A DNA stretch of 64,000 nt from Promethearchaeota archaeon (lineage in GTDB: Archaea > Asgardarchaeota > Lokiarchaeia > Sigynarchaeales > SOKP01): the NCBI GenBank assembly GCA_019057775.1, contig JAHLWT010000251.1, positions 1 to 64,000 of the forward strand, written 5' to 3'. Under the pieces are notes generated by a model, which saw only the letters and a program-made list of their open reading frames with translations, made no database searches and was not told where the DNA came from. Both the position numbers and the translations under genes were made by a program. Positions within the stretch are counted from its first letter, which is position 1. Each line of letters starts with the position of its first letter. Of this stretch, positions 33,633-42,949 are shown piece after piece.

Positions 33633-33755
33633 TTATAATTTGTCACCAAATCATTTTTAATATGTTTATAATACTAGATTTTTTACACATCCAGTAAAGA
33701 TAAACAATTTATTTTATTTGAATAAATCACGCAAAAAATAAAATTTTTATGATTT

Positions 33756-34307
33756 TTAGATCTTAATTGGTAATTTTAGTTTTTTCAAATTGGAGTATAT
33801 TTCATTTAAAATCTCCTGAATAGTCATAGTATCAGTATCTAAAATAAGGCTATAAATCTCTTTTACTCTTTTATGGTCGTTTAAATCAATATCATATAAT
33901 GTATTAAAGCGTTCTAATTCGGAATTTTCGCGTAGAACTGTCTCTTTTAATTTTGCTTCATATGAAACATTATCCCTTTCTGCCATTCTTTTAACTCGGA
34001 TTTCTAATGAACAACTTAAAAAAATTTTGAAGTCAGCAATTGAATGGAGGATATATCCACTTAATTGACTATCAATAATAATATTGCCTTTCTCTGCAAT
34101 TTCTATTATTTTCCTATCTAATTTTCTATCAATTTCAGGATTTTTTTCTGCATATTCAGTAAATTCATTCAATGTCATATTGATTTCTTTTGCGAGATCT
34201 CTAAATGCTTGCCCGGTGCTATAATACTTAATTCTCAAATTTGCCGCAATCAATTTTCCTATTGTTGATTTACCCGTTCCGTGAAGTCCCGATATTGTTA
34301 AGATCAT
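33756..34307 (-). CDS. cmk: Cytidylate kinase (archaeal type)
   Basis: 183 residues; phosphorylates CMP/dCMP. Walker A GLHGTGKST (7-15), YYSTGQAFRDLA for the nucleotide, IIDSQLSGYI for substrate contact, and RMAERDNVSYEA in the lid region. It precedes L14e on the same strand and follows L34e, a recurrent archaeal arrangement. Confidence 0.92.
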   Translation of the reverse strand: MILTISGLHGTGKSTIGKLIAANLRIKYYSTGQAFRDLAKEINMTLNEFTEYAEKNPEIDRKLDRKIIEIAEKGNIIIDSQLSGYILHSIADFKIFLSCSLEIRVKRMAERDNVSYEAKLKETVLRENSELERFNTLYDIDLNDHKRVKEIYSLILDTDTMTIQEILNEIYSNLKKLKLPIKI

Positions 34308-34418
34308 TATATAATTAATAGTATTACTTAATATAAATAATAATTAAGTTATGACAAGAAGGAATTATGAGTCTAATTCTATGATCGAATTACTTCGCAA
34401 AAAACAAGTATAAATTAA

Positions 34419-34685
34419 TTAACTCCTAACAGCTTCTTTTAATAATGTTTGAAGACATTTAGCACAATATCGTCCGCTTTCCATTCTATTTGTTCTTCTT
34501 GCAGTTTTATTAGTTTTTTTCATTTTTGAAGGTCTTAGTCTTGGAATTGATTGAAGCGGTTTTTTACATATTGCACAGATTCCTCTTGTAGGCTTTCTTC
34601 TCCAATAGTGTGTAACATTTCGATTTCCTGGAGTTCTTATTTTCTTTCTAGCTTGAGCTTTGGATCTTAATCCTGGACGTGGAAT
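34419..34685 (-). CDS. rpl34e: Ribosomal protein L34e (eL34), ATT start
   Basis: 88 residues reading PRPGLRSKAQARKKI..., with CAICKKPLQSIPRLRP and a later CAKC forming the zinc site typical of L34e. In frame there is a TAA upstream and no ATG, GTG or TTG before PRPG; the family start MPRP aligns with ATT at 34685, 8 nt after an AAAGG Shine-Dalgarno. Part of the L34e-cmk-L14e group. Confidence 0.85.
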   Translation of the reverse strand: MPRPGLRSKAQARKKIRTPGNRNVTHYWRRKPTRGICAICKKPLQSIPRLRPSKMKKTNKTARRTNRMESGRYCAKCLQTLLKEAVRS

Positions 34686-34770
34686 AATGATTACCTTTTT
34701 TTCTTCTGAGATGATAAGTTAATTAATATTCTTCTAAATAAATGAAAAAATATTAATTTTATTGTTTTAC

Positions 34771-35394
34771 TTAAGGATTTAGATCTAATTTAGTTTGAAA
34801 TTCCTTAAAAATCATATATAATTCATCAACAACCTTCTCTCTAAGTTTAGTTTCGTATAATAATTTATCACGATTATTTGAAACTCTTCTCTGTATATCC
34901 TCAAATTTGATAACTAGATCTTCTACTCCAGGAAAATTGCTTAAACCATTATTTAATTCATCAAACAATCTAAATATAAAATCTTGATTTTTCAAATCGT
35001 TCAATGTTAGTGCATCCATGAGTGTTATAAAAGATGCAGTAATTTCCGAAGTGAGACCAGGTAAGTCTAGAATATTTAAGTTTTGCTTTTCTAATTTTTC
35101 ATTTGATAAATTCAATGATGAGACTCGAGTTATTAAATCAATAGTATCATTAAATTCTTTAGATAGTTGCATTTTTTCTAATAGCTCTATCAGAAGAATA
35201 TTATTTTCTTTTAAAATAAGTTTAAATTTAAATAATTTATTTATTGTATTCTTAAGAGCTTTCTTGAAAAAATTTTCATTTATTTTTCCTTTTTGAAATT
35301 TATTATTTAAGTTGAGTATTGACTTTATTAGAGAAAATAGTTCAGCCTCTATTTTTGTTTCAATTTCAGAGTTAAAATTACTATCTTCTGCCAT
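34771..35394 (-). CDS. Helical protein of unknown function
   Basis: 207 residues, Leu/Asn/Lys-rich, nearly all helical, with coiled-coil character at about 20-75 and 165-200. No TM, cysteine motif or recognised domain. ATG 35394. It stands between L34e and a Yip1-like gene on the same strand. Confidence 0.5.
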   Translation of the reverse strand: MAEDSNFNSEIETKIEAELFSLIKSILNLNNKFQKGKINENFFKKALKNTINKLFKFKLILKENNILLIELLEKMQLSKEFNDTIDLITRVSSLNLSNEKLEKQNLNILDLPGLTSEITASFITLMDALTLNDLKNQDFIFRLFDELNNGLSNFPGVEDLVIKFEDIQRRVSNNRDKLLYETKLREKVVDELYMIFKEFQTKLDLNP

Positions 35395-35455
35395 ATCAGA
35401 TTTAATAGAAATAGTCGAGATTTTTATATACCATTTGGATTACGAGTTAATAAAT

Positions 35456-36364
35456 CTAACCAAATAATGTTGGTCTTAAAAAATAAAATAATATCGCAAC
35501 AATAACACCGATTATTATAGTAGGAATTAACACCCGAGTAGTAGAAGAATTACTTAACTCTCTTATAGCAAGCGTCATTAATATCGGAACCCACGTTGAA
35601 ATAGTAATTGCATCAATTATATCTACCACAGCCCAAGTAGGGGAATCAAAAAGCAGATCAAGTCCTCCTGGCACTGTAGATGGGAGCCCAATAAGAATAA
35701 TTAAGGATTTAATGGCATTTATTAATAAAAAAGGTGTAAAAGCACATAGAAGCATCTTTGTTTTATAGGCCCCTTCTAATCGTAACATTGTACCACCTTT
35801 ATAGATACTAAAGGGACTAATATCAGCTTCCTTAAATTTTTTTTTAGCTTCACCTATCCCTTCAAACCGACTTTCTAACTTTTCTGAAAAACCTACTGCT
35901 TTATTAGCTCCTTTTGTGAATAACCAAATTAGAATTAAAAAATAAATTGATTGAAAACAAAATCCAAAAATGAAGAAAGAAGCAAAAAAACTCAGATTGT
36001 ATAAGAATAGAAGTAAATCTCCACTTAGAGTGGATGGAAAGCCAAAATCAATGTGAGAAACAAATGCTAAGCCCATTAGTCCATATAATAATGAACAGAA
36101 TAGCACAATCAACCATCCCGGGGCTTTACTCCTTTTATGATTTATGTCATGAAATGCTCTTGGTGCATTAACAAAAAGATAGAAGATCTTCTTAAACCAA
36201 GGCGAAGGAGCTACCCATTCTGCTTCATATCTTCTAAAGAATCTAATAGTTTCAATTCTTTCGACTTTTAATCTAAAACCGCAGAAATTACAGGCAAAAC
36301 TATCAGCAGTATTCTCGTTTCCACATCTAGGGCATCGTTGGAATGCTGCGACTGTTCGAGACAT
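35456..36364 (-). CDS. Zinc-ribbon Yip1-like membrane protein
   Basis: 302 residues: an N-terminal zinc ribbon (CPRCGNENTADSFACNFCG, about 11-29), a basic stretch, then a Yip1-type membrane domain with five helices starting at NAPRAFHDI (about 68-76), which is the conserved entry of YIP1 domains. YIP1 proteins in eukaryotes act in vesicle trafficking; in archaea the role is unknown. ATG 36364. Confidence 0.7.
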   Translation of the reverse strand: MSRTVAAFQRCPRCGNENTADSFACNFCGFRLKVERIETIRFFRRYEAEWVAPSPWFKKIFYLFVNAPRAFHDINHKRSKAPGWLIVLFCSLLYGLMGLAFVSHIDFGFPSTLSGDLLLFLYNLSFFASFFIFGFCFQSIYFLILIWLFTKGANKAVGFSEKLESRFEGIGEAKKKFKEADISPFSIYKGGTMLRLEGAYKTKMLLCAFTPFLLINAIKSLIILIGLPSTVPGGLDLLFDSPTWAVVDIIDAITISTWVPILMTLAIRELSNSSTTRVLIPTIIIGVIVAILFYFLRPTLFG

Positions 36365-36492
36365 TCTTACTATAATATTTCAATATTTTTTATAATGATC
36401 ATATAATAAATTAATCTTATAAAAATCTCTTCCAATTTTTTAATCCAATCCGAATTTTAAAAGGTATATTAATTTAAAATCACGTTTTAATT

Positions 36493-37560
36493 CTATAACG
36501 TGGGGAATTCTATTATTGAATGATTTTTTTCTTTAGTAATTTTATAATTTCTATTAATAAACAAATTAGTTAATTCTAAATTGGTTTTTGTATGATTTGT
36601 TATTTCTTTCACCTTTATTTTTGATGGTCCTCTATCATATGCCATGATTGGTATTAACTGATCACTTAAATAACTATCAACGGGAATTTCATTCTTAATA
36701 TAATTTATCATAATATTAGCTGCCTTTTTCCCTAGATTTTCTGATGTAATCTTTTTATCACCCAGAATTGTTCCTGAAGAAATTACAGCACCAGTATCGG
36801 AGCATGCCCATAAAGAAAGACCGATACCAGGACTCAACGATTTTACATAAGTAATTTTAATTTTTGAATCAAGATTAATGTGTTTTTTTACGTGTTTCAT
36901 AATAGTAGTACGTATTCTTTCACCAATATTTCTACCTTTTAACTGTTCCGTAATAACGATATCACCATGAATTAGGTCTAAATTGCCCAAATCAGTTAAA
37001 AAAATTGGTTTAAGCTTATTTGAAGGAGGTAAAATCGTACATTTTACAAGTGCACCCCCTTTCGGATAAAATCCATGTTTTTGAATTTCAATACTAATGC
37101 TTAATCCTACCCTTTTAAAAATTTGATAAGTTACTTCCTTTAAATAATTGAGACTTGGAGCCCAATTTCCGAATGTGCCTCCTCCGTTTAATGAGATTTC
37201 AATCTTTTGTATTTTAGAGAATCCTAAACAGGCTATTTGAATCGGTTGAAGCAATAAACCTAAACTTCCAGCTGTGCCAATTTCAACCTCTACGTTAGTT
37301 TTTATAATGTTTTTTGGTTCGAATATGATTTCAGTCGTTCCTACCTTACAATCTGATAAACTACTCTGTGTTAAATCAGACAATGTTCTTAAACCCATCA
37401 GATGCTGTAACCGTAACCCAGGAGTAGAACGGTTTGCTCGAATGTTTCTAATACGGACAGATTTATTAAACAGAACAGAGAAACCTGCCCCAACTCGAAG
37501 TATAGAACCTCCTCCTTCTCCAAAAGAACCATCAATTTCTAAGTATTCGCCTATTGTCAT
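36493..37560 (-). CDS. rtcA: RNA 3'-terminal phosphate cyclase
   Basis: 355 residues; converts RNA 3'-phosphate ends to 2',3'-cyclic phosphates with ATP. Diagnostic motifs: IDGSFGEGGGSILRV at the N-terminus, RANRSTPGLRLQHL, the GGGTFGNWAPS segment, and FYPKGGALV. The catalytic His region (adenylated in the E. coli enzyme) corresponds to YDRGPSK/ DQLIPIMA near the C-terminus: the usual AEHL-type His site is replaced by DQLIP, as in several archaeal members. It follows the Nudix-NMNAT gene on the same strand with a 25-nt gap. Confidence 0.85.
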   Translation of the reverse strand: MTIGEYLEIDGSFGEGGGSILRVGAGFSVLFNKSVRIRNIRANRSTPGLRLQHLMGLRTLSDLTQSSLSDCKVGTTEIIFEPKNIIKTNVEVEIGTAGSLGLLLQPIQIACLGFSKIQKIEISLNGGGTFGNWAPSLNYLKEVTYQIFKRVGLSISIEIQKHGFYPKGGALVKCTILPPSNKLKPIFLTDLGNLDLIHGDIVITEQLKGRNIGERIRTTIMKHVKKHINLDSKIKITYVKSLSPGIGLSLWACSDTGAVISSGTILGDKKITSENLGKKAANIMINYIKNEIPVDSYLSDQLIPIMAYDRGPSKIKVKEITNHTKTNLELTNLFINRNYKITKEKNHSIIEFPTL

Positions 37561-37585
37561 AATTCATCTCTTTAATTGAAAGATC

Positions 37586-38686
37586 TTATCGAGCAGTTCC
37601 ATTAAATTCTTCTATTAATTTAACTACTTCTTTTGGCACTAGTAACTTCCAATTTTTGTTATTTTTTAAAATTAAATTTCTAATGTTCTTTCCATTATAC
37701 TTTTTTTTGAAAATTACACTTTTCTTTTCAATATTAATATTTTTATTTAAAAATAATTCTCTGACCCATGGACTATTAGAAAAAACAGAATTAAATTCTC
37801 CTACTATTGAGATAACATGATCTATCCATTTTTCCGCATCAAAAATATCAGGAATTTCATAAATTTTATATTTTTTCCTCCCAATTTTACGTTTATCTAA
37901 CGCAGCATGGAGAAACTTTTTTCGTTCTTCACTTGTAAAAGGATCATTTAATGTATTAGATAATTGAGAGCTACCTATTCCTATTTTCAAGAATTTGCAA
38001 GATCTTAGAATACTCATAAGAACATAAATATGACCATGATGCAAAGGTTGAAATCTTCCAATAAATAGAAGTATCTTTTCTTGACGGGTTTTTCGTTGGA
38101 TGCTTTTTTCTTTAATAAGGTGGTTAACATCAGTATTTAATAGCTCCCGCCACACTTTCTTAGTTGATTCAATATTTTTTTCATTTTCTAATAGGATTTC
38201 AAGTTCAGCTCTATTATAGAATTTACTATCTTTAACATCTAATTCAACAGGATCTGGTGTAATATTTGATCTATAATCAACAATTCCAAAGAATATGTAT
38301 GCAACTTCATCATCTTCAATAGATAAATTATTAAATTTCATTCTTAGTATTGCTTCTGGTGGAATACCGAATTCTTCTTCAAGTTCTCTCATTGCATTAA
38401 TTTTAATTTTATCTAAGTTCAAATTGCTCGACCAAATTACATGCCCCGAAGAGGAATCAGTAAAATACCGAGGAAATGTTTCTTTCTTGCTTCCACGCCT
38501 CTGGACCAAATATAATATTTCTCCTTTAGGATTTTCTGAAATAACAAAAAACCTTGTGATCAGATGTACTGTTTTTTTAAGATGAGCTTCTTTTCGACTT
38601 AATGGGAATAAATATTTAGAGATTTGTCCTGAATGTAAATATTTAATGTCTTCAGAATTAATACAGGCTAAAATCTCATCTTTCAT
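37586..38686 (-). CDS. Nudix hydrolase-NMN adenylyltransferase fusion
   Basis: 366 residues. The N-terminal half (about 35-170) is a Nudix domain of the isopentenyl-diphosphate isomerase-like subgroup (SSSGHVIW, AMRELEEEFGIPPE). The C-terminal half (about 205-360) is an archaeal NadM-type nicotinamide-mononucleotide adenylyltransferase: GRFQPLHHGHI, then SSQLSNTLNDPFTSEER, and YNGKNIRNLI. NAD synthesis and turnover of NAD-related compounds would be coupled in one polypeptide. It lies between rtcA and the SAM hydrolase-like gene, all on the same strand. Confidence 0.85.
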   Translation of the reverse strand: MKDEILACINSEDIKYLHSGQISKYLFPLSRKEAHLKKTVHLITRFFVISENPKGEILYLVQRRGSKKETFPRYFTDSSSGHVIWSSNLNLDKIKINAMRELEEEFGIPPEAILRMKFNNLSIEDDEVAYIFFGIVDYRSNITPDPVELDVKDSKFYNRAELEILLENEKNIESTKKVWRELLNTDVNHLIKEKSIQRKTRQEKILLFIGRFQPLHHGHIYVLMSILRSCKFLKIGIGSSQLSNTLNDPFTSEERKKFLHAALDKRKIGRKKYKIYEIPDIFDAEKWIDHVISIVGEFNSVFSNSPWVRELFLNKNINIEKKSVIFKKKYNGKNIRNLILKNNKNWKLLVPKEVVKLIEEFNGTAR

Positions 38687-38697
38687 TTTAATTCTCT

Positions 38698-39534
38698 TTA
38701 AAATTTAAATGTTATAATATCTCCTACTTTAAAATCTAATTCTTTAGATGCATTTCCTTGATTAATTGAGAGTTCAAGGAAGCTTGTAGACCCAATAACG
38801 ATTAAAATAGAGTTCAATGGTACATTTGAATAGTGAGTAGTGAAGATACATTCATGTTCACTTTCCCTTATTTCTATTAAGATCTTTAACTCATTTTTTA
38901 GTTCCAAATTAAGATTCTTAATTTTATTATTGACAACGGGTATATTGGTAGTTCCATTACCAAATGAATCAATAAACTGGATTATACATTTTATTTTTTT
39001 TTTACTTGGAAATATTTTATAGAATAACTTATGCTCAATTAGGTTATTAAATTTAAAATCAGGCCCAAATCTACTTAATGGAATTCCATTAGAGATATGA
39101 GCCCCTATGGGTGCCATGATGTCTCGTCCGTGAAATGTTTTTGAAGTAGGTTTATTGAAAAATTCCTCATTTTCAATAAGTATGCATTCAGTTATTTCAG
39201 AAATATCAAAAACATTTGAAAAAATCCCATTATTTGGACCAATAAAATAGAAATTTGCGTCTGTTTTAATACTAATAATTTCCCTTGAACTGCCTACTCC
39301 TGGATCAACAACAATGATGAAAATGGATCTTTTGGGAAAATGATAATAGGTACTTTTCAATAAATACGATGCTTCAATTATTGAATAAGGAGAAACTGAA
39401 TGTGAGATATCTACTATAGTTACATTGGGATTAATTTTCAATATGATTGCTTTCATCGATGCGACGTAATGCTGCCCTTTTGTTCCAAAGTCCGTTAATA
39501 GTGCTATGTTGGATTTTTTATTCAACTCAGTCAT
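38698..39534 (-). CDS. SAM hydroxide adenosyltransferase (DUF62)
   Basis: 278 residues of the family that hydrolyses S-adenosylmethionine to adenosine and methionine (related to fluorinase). Motifs: LLTDFGTKGQHYVASMKA, VDISHSVSPYSI, VVDPGVGSSRE, GPNNGIFS, and TFHGRDIMAPIGA (Asp-Arg-His side-chain triad region). It ends 11 nt before the Nudix-NMNAT gene and is probably in the same operon. Confidence 0.9.
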   Translation of the reverse strand: MTELNKKSNIALLTDFGTKGQHYVASMKAIILKINPNVTIVDISHSVSPYSIIEASYLLKSTYYHFPKRSIFIIVVDPGVGSSREIISIKTDANFYFIGPNNGIFSNVFDISEITECILIENEEFFNKPTSKTFHGRDIMAPIGAHISNGIPLSRFGPDFKFNNLIEHKLFYKIFPSKKKIKCIIQFIDSFGNGTTNIPVVNNKIKNLNLELKNELKILIEIRESEHECIFTTHYSNVPLNSILIVIGSTSFLELSINQGNASKELDFKVGDIITFKF

Positions 39535-39595
39535 ATTTTGAAAGAATTAAGGAGTTATATTATTAAAAAAATAAGAAATTATGGTAGATTTAATT

Positions 39596-40516
39596 TCATT
39601 TAGATTTCTTATATTTTTGGTCTACTTTATAAAAATCTTCTAAAGCTTTTGATTTTAATCTATATTCCTCTTCCATGTTAAATTGTACTAATCTTTTGGA
39701 TATTTCGCTTGCTTTTTTATAAGAAATATAGGCAGAATGAAAGTTTTCACTTCGAAGTGCTTGTCGAGCTTCCTGAACTATTTTTTCCCTTTCTTTAAAC
39801 AAATTAGGGACTTGCTGAGAAAAAGCTCCTTTTTCTTTTAATGATGAGGCAACATCCATGATATATAGACCCTCCGCTATTTCAGCTGCTTTATTATAGA
39901 ATTTTGCTGCTTTTTCGTAATCTAATGCTTTGCTTGCGCTCTCAGCGGTTTTGTAATATCCTGAAATTTTTTCATGCTCCCCATTTTCTACTTTTTCTAA
40001 TAGTTCTTGAGCGATTTTTCTTTCTTTTTTACCTCCACTAAGCATAAATTTCGTTACATTAATAATACTATCTTTAAGTGCTTCTGGCTGAAGAATGTCG
40101 ATTAATGGTTCTAGATGCTCTAAATAAATATCCTTAAGAATTAATTCAAATTCTTCTTTTGTTTTATTTAAAATATTAAGACTTGGTATTTCAAAAGCTT
40201 CTGCAGCTTCCTTAAGGGAGGATCGGAATTTTTCGGGTGAATCACTTTCATTCATCAAAAGTCCTAGTATTATTCCAGACGCTTTCCTAGTTAATTTTCC
40301 CTTGAATTTGTGAAAATAGGAAAATATTCGCCACCCCTTAAGTTTCAATAAATTATATTGATTTTTTGAATGATCAAGGTGTAATCGTAGGAATAGATCA
40401 TTAGAGATTTCAAACTCCGATTTGGTTTCCTTGAAATAATACCCCATTGTTTTAAAATCAGAATCTGTAGGAAGAAGTATCACAAAACAACCTGTTGGCA
40501 TATATAACTCTGGCAC
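39596..40516 (-). CDS. Uncharacterised protein with TPR-like C-terminus
   Basis: 306 residues. The N-terminal ~105 residues form a mixed alpha/beta region (CFVILLPTDSDFK... WRIFSYFHKFKGKLTRKASGII) that might be roadblock/longin-like but I cannot confirm. From about 180 onward helix pairs such as YYKTAESASKALDYEKAAKFYNKAAEIAE and SENFHSAYISYKKASEIS have TPR/SNAP-like spacing. It may be a trafficking- or scaffold-type protein; the function is not established. Confidence 0.45.
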   Translation of the reverse strand: MPELYMPTGCFVILLPTDSDFKTMGYYFKETKSEFEISNDLFLRLHLDHSKNQYNLLKLKGWRIFSYFHKFKGKLTRKASGIILGLLMNESDSPEKFRSSLKEAAEAFEIPSLNILNKTKEEFELILKDIYLEHLEPLIDILQPEALKDSIINVTKFMLSGGKKERKIAQELLEKVENGEHEKISGYYKTAESASKALDYEKAAKFYNKAAEIAEGLYIMDVASSLKEKGAFSQQVPNLFKEREKIVQEARQALRSENFHSAYISYKKASEISKRLVQFNMEEEYRLKSKALEDFYKVDQKYKKSK

Positions 40517-40592
40517 CTTTTATTTTAAAAATTACTATATAAAGATAATTAGCTTTATATTTAAAATTAATAAAAAATTTATTGGTTTGCGC

Positions 40593-41012
40593 TTATTGAC
40601 TCGCGCTAATAATTCGATTGGTTTCTTCTCGTATAGATTGAATAATGTTTAATAGCTGAGCAAAATAAAGATTATCTGATACAGTTTTTGATGCTTGTCT
40701 AATGATCTCGATTGCCTTCTTTTCTTCTTCTGCAATAACTTCAATTGATTTTTTATCCCACAACTCTTTTACTTTTTCATTGAAATCATCAGATAACTCC
40801 TGTAAACTTTTACTAGATTGAACTCTAAATTGTTTTAAAACTTCTACAATTAGTCTAATATTCTCTGTCATCGCAACTGTCTGTTCAGAAAAATTTTGAC
40901 TCATCTGATTGATAGAAGTACTCATTTGGTTAACTTGAGCAATAGTTCCATCCAAGGAACTCATGATTTGATTAATTTTCTTAATCATTTCTTCTAATAA
41001 TTGTTCTGCCAT
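40593..41012 (-). CDS. Coiled-coil protein
   Basis: 139 residues, helical throughout with heptad repeats (INQIMSSLDGTIAQVNQMSTS...). No TM or motif. It lies 17 nt downstream of a similar coiled-coil gene on the same strand, and the two may form a hetero-oligomeric coiled coil. Role unknown. Confidence 0.5.
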   Translation of the reverse strand: MAEQLLEEMIKKINQIMSSLDGTIAQVNQMSTSINQMSQNFSEQTVAMTENIRLIVEVLKQFRVQSSKSLQELSDDFNEKVKELWDKKSIEVIAEEEKKAIEIIRQASKTVSDNLYFAQLLNIIQSIREETNRIISASQ

Positions 41013-41029
41013 TTTTTTTATTTACCTCG

Positions 41030-41458
41030 TTATTCTATTATTTCCTCCTCTTCTTCTTTAAGAGATTCTTTAAGATTTTTAACTGAATCAATTGCTTCTG
41101 ATAACAATAAGTTTACTGTATCTTGATTAAGAACACTCTCCGATAATTTCGCAAAATCCTCAAGTTTTTCGGTTAAATTGGTAAGAGCATCTAAGCCTAA
41201 ACCTTCCTGAATCATCCTCAATTCATTGTTTGTGCCCACACCTATTTCTTTAATTGTATCGATATGTTTTGTTTGAGTTAAATTAATTTCATTAGAAAAC
41301 TCATCTAATTTTTCAGTTACTCTAGAAATTTTTTCCTCAATATTCTCATTTAATCCATCTAATGAAGTTTTTAATTCTTGTATTGCTTTTCCTAGCTGTG
41401 CAATTCTTTTATATATGTTCTGCAATAAATCAGTGAGCATTTCCGCCGTTTTCTTCAC
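41030..41458 (-). CDS. Coiled-coil protein
   Basis: 142 residues, almost wholly coiled coil (LLQNIYKRIAQLGKAIQELK... VTEKLDEFSNEI) with an acidic C-terminus (EEEEEIIE). The following gene at 41012 is a similar protein, so they look like an operon of partner proteins. Function unknown. Confidence 0.5.
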   Translation of the reverse strand: MKKTAEMLTDLLQNIYKRIAQLGKAIQELKTSLDGLNENIEEKISRVTEKLDEFSNEINLTQTKHIDTIKEIGVGTNNELRMIQEGLGLDALTNLTEKLEDFAKLSESVLNQDTVNLLLSEAIDSVKNLKESLKEEEEEIIE

Positions 41459-41663
41459 CTATGTTTGCGTATTGATTAATTATTAGTTATATTTATTACT
41501 TCAATTATAAATATAACAGATTACTCTAATAAAAAATCTTTTTTTTACTGAGAGAGTATGTTAATAATACCATGAAAATGAATTTATTTATATTTTAGCT
41601 TATAAGAGGTATTTAATCACAATACTGACTAAAATCAATTTATTGTTTGATATAAAAATATTA

Positions 41664-41845
41664 TGGACCCGGGGGGATATATTCAAGAAATGCGAATTGC
41701 CTCTCCCTTTGAACCCCCGATCTCAGGCTTTTACTGGATACGGACAATTTTTGTTTGATGTATGTCCGTCGGTCATTTATAAGACCTGCGCTAATTGATC
41801 AATATTAAAAGCCAATTCTTGGTAACCAAGCTTAGCTACGGGTCC
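41664..41845 (-). tRNA. tRNA-Ile(UAU) with three introns
   Basis: Acceptor GGACCCG/CGGGTCC pairs fully, discriminator A, no encoded CCA. Removing three insertions gives a 75-nt tRNA. (1) D-arm intron 41794-41822, 29 nt: outer helix GCU/AGC, central UGGU/AUCA, bulges UAC and AUU, inner CAA/UUG; the spliced D stem is GCTA/TAGC. (2) Anticodon-loop intron about 41730-41777, near 37/38, with strong hairpin ACGGACA/TGTCCGT; loop CTTATAA gives anticodon UAU in stem CAGGT/GCCTG. (3) T-loop intron about 41678-41707 between GGGGG and CCCCC; loop TTCAAAT, with UUCA/UGAA as central helix but two extra bases in the 3' bulge. Borders of (2) and (3) are approximate. Confidence 0.8.
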
Positions 41846-42147
41846 AAATAATTTTTTTCCTACTCTAGATTAAAAATGTATTAAATTTAACATTTACTCA
41901 ATTCTAACATCAAATAATTGAAAATATAAATGAAAAAAAATTGAAAAAAGAATTATAAGCAAAATTAACGAATTTTATCCCCATAAATCTACAAAATTGA
42001 TATAAACTCATTCAACAAATAATCTATATTGTTTTGACTATTTATTTTGACTATTTATTCATCAAAAAATCGTGAAACATCTATTTCACGTACATTTGTA
42101 GTAGATTAAAAAAAAAATGAACCCAATTCAGAAAATCTCATGCTAAT
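41846..42147. other. 302-nt spacer with a direct repeat and a hairpin
   Basis: TTTTGACTATTTA occurs twice in tandem (42032-42057), and CGTGAAA/TTTCACG forms a perfect 7-bp hairpin at 42071-42090. No gene was seen. The elements lie between tRNA-Ile and the 3' end of the 42148-42828 gene and might mark its termination or a binding site. Confidence 0.4.
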
Positions 42148-42828
42148 TTATTTATCTAAAAAGGAACTGATTAAATCAAGAAGCCATCGCTTAATTTGAG
42201 TGAGGTTTTTGAGAAGTCCTGGAACAAGGTTTTCGGGAAAATTTTTCTCTTGGTCTAACCTCTGAGCTGTTTCCATCCATTTGTTTAAAGCTAGTTGAAC
42301 TAAACTTGCACCCTCGGCTTGCATAAAAATTGGAATAACCGCCGCCGATTCCCTCGCGTCGCCAATGGCAAAATAAACTTTACGATTTAAACCTTTTAAT
42401 AATGCTAAATTAGCACATTCATCGAGTTTTCGTTCAACTAATATACTTTTAAGAATCTGTGTTTTTATCTCTGTGTCTTTTGACGCATAACTTTCTTTTC
42501 TTTTTTTAAGAATTGGTTGAAATTCTGTAGTTATCTTCTCACCGGTAGAATCTTCGCTAAAATATTTAGTAACTTTCAAGGTGTTATCTAAGGCTTCTAT
42601 TAAAGTAAATATTTTGGTATTTGAATACATTATAGCTTTAGAACCCCCCTGATCTTCACTAGAGGATAATCTTATATAAATATTCCTTATAGTAACAGAG
42701 TTACAAGTATGGTAAGCCAGTTCAAACAATTCCCGATGTGTTAAAGGCTCATATGGTTCTTCGATATGTTTAAATAGCCATTGGGATGTAATAACGTTAT
42801 TAAACTGGTTTAAAAGACGGTTTTCCAT
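42148..42828 (-). CDS. Uncharacterised protein
   Basis: 226 residues, soluble, mostly helical. Nothing is recognised with confidence; it has a central region with FAIGDARESAAVIPIF and C-terminal helices (LNKWMETAQRLDQE... LTQIKRWLLDLIS). It lies 121 nt downstream of SepSecS on the same strand, so a link to selenocysteine metabolism is possible but untested. Confidence 0.45.
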   Translation of the reverse strand: MENRLLNQFNNVITSQWLFKHIEEPYEPLTHRELFELAYHTCNSVTIRNIYIRLSSSEDQGGSKAIMYSNTKIFTLIEALDNTLKVTKYFSEDSTGEKITTEFQPILKKRKESYASKDTEIKTQILKSILVERKLDECANLALLKGLNRKVYFAIGDARESAAVIPIFMQAEGASLVQLALNKWMETAQRLDQEKNFPENLVPGLLKNLTQIKRWLLDLISSFLDK

Positions 42829-42949
42829 TATGAACTCCTTATAATCGATTTAAAATTGTTTGACTTATTTTTATTAAAATATAGAACTTCTAGTTTTTAT
42901 TTATTATTATTTCTGTTCATACAGAATCAAATAATTATTATTTTTTTTG

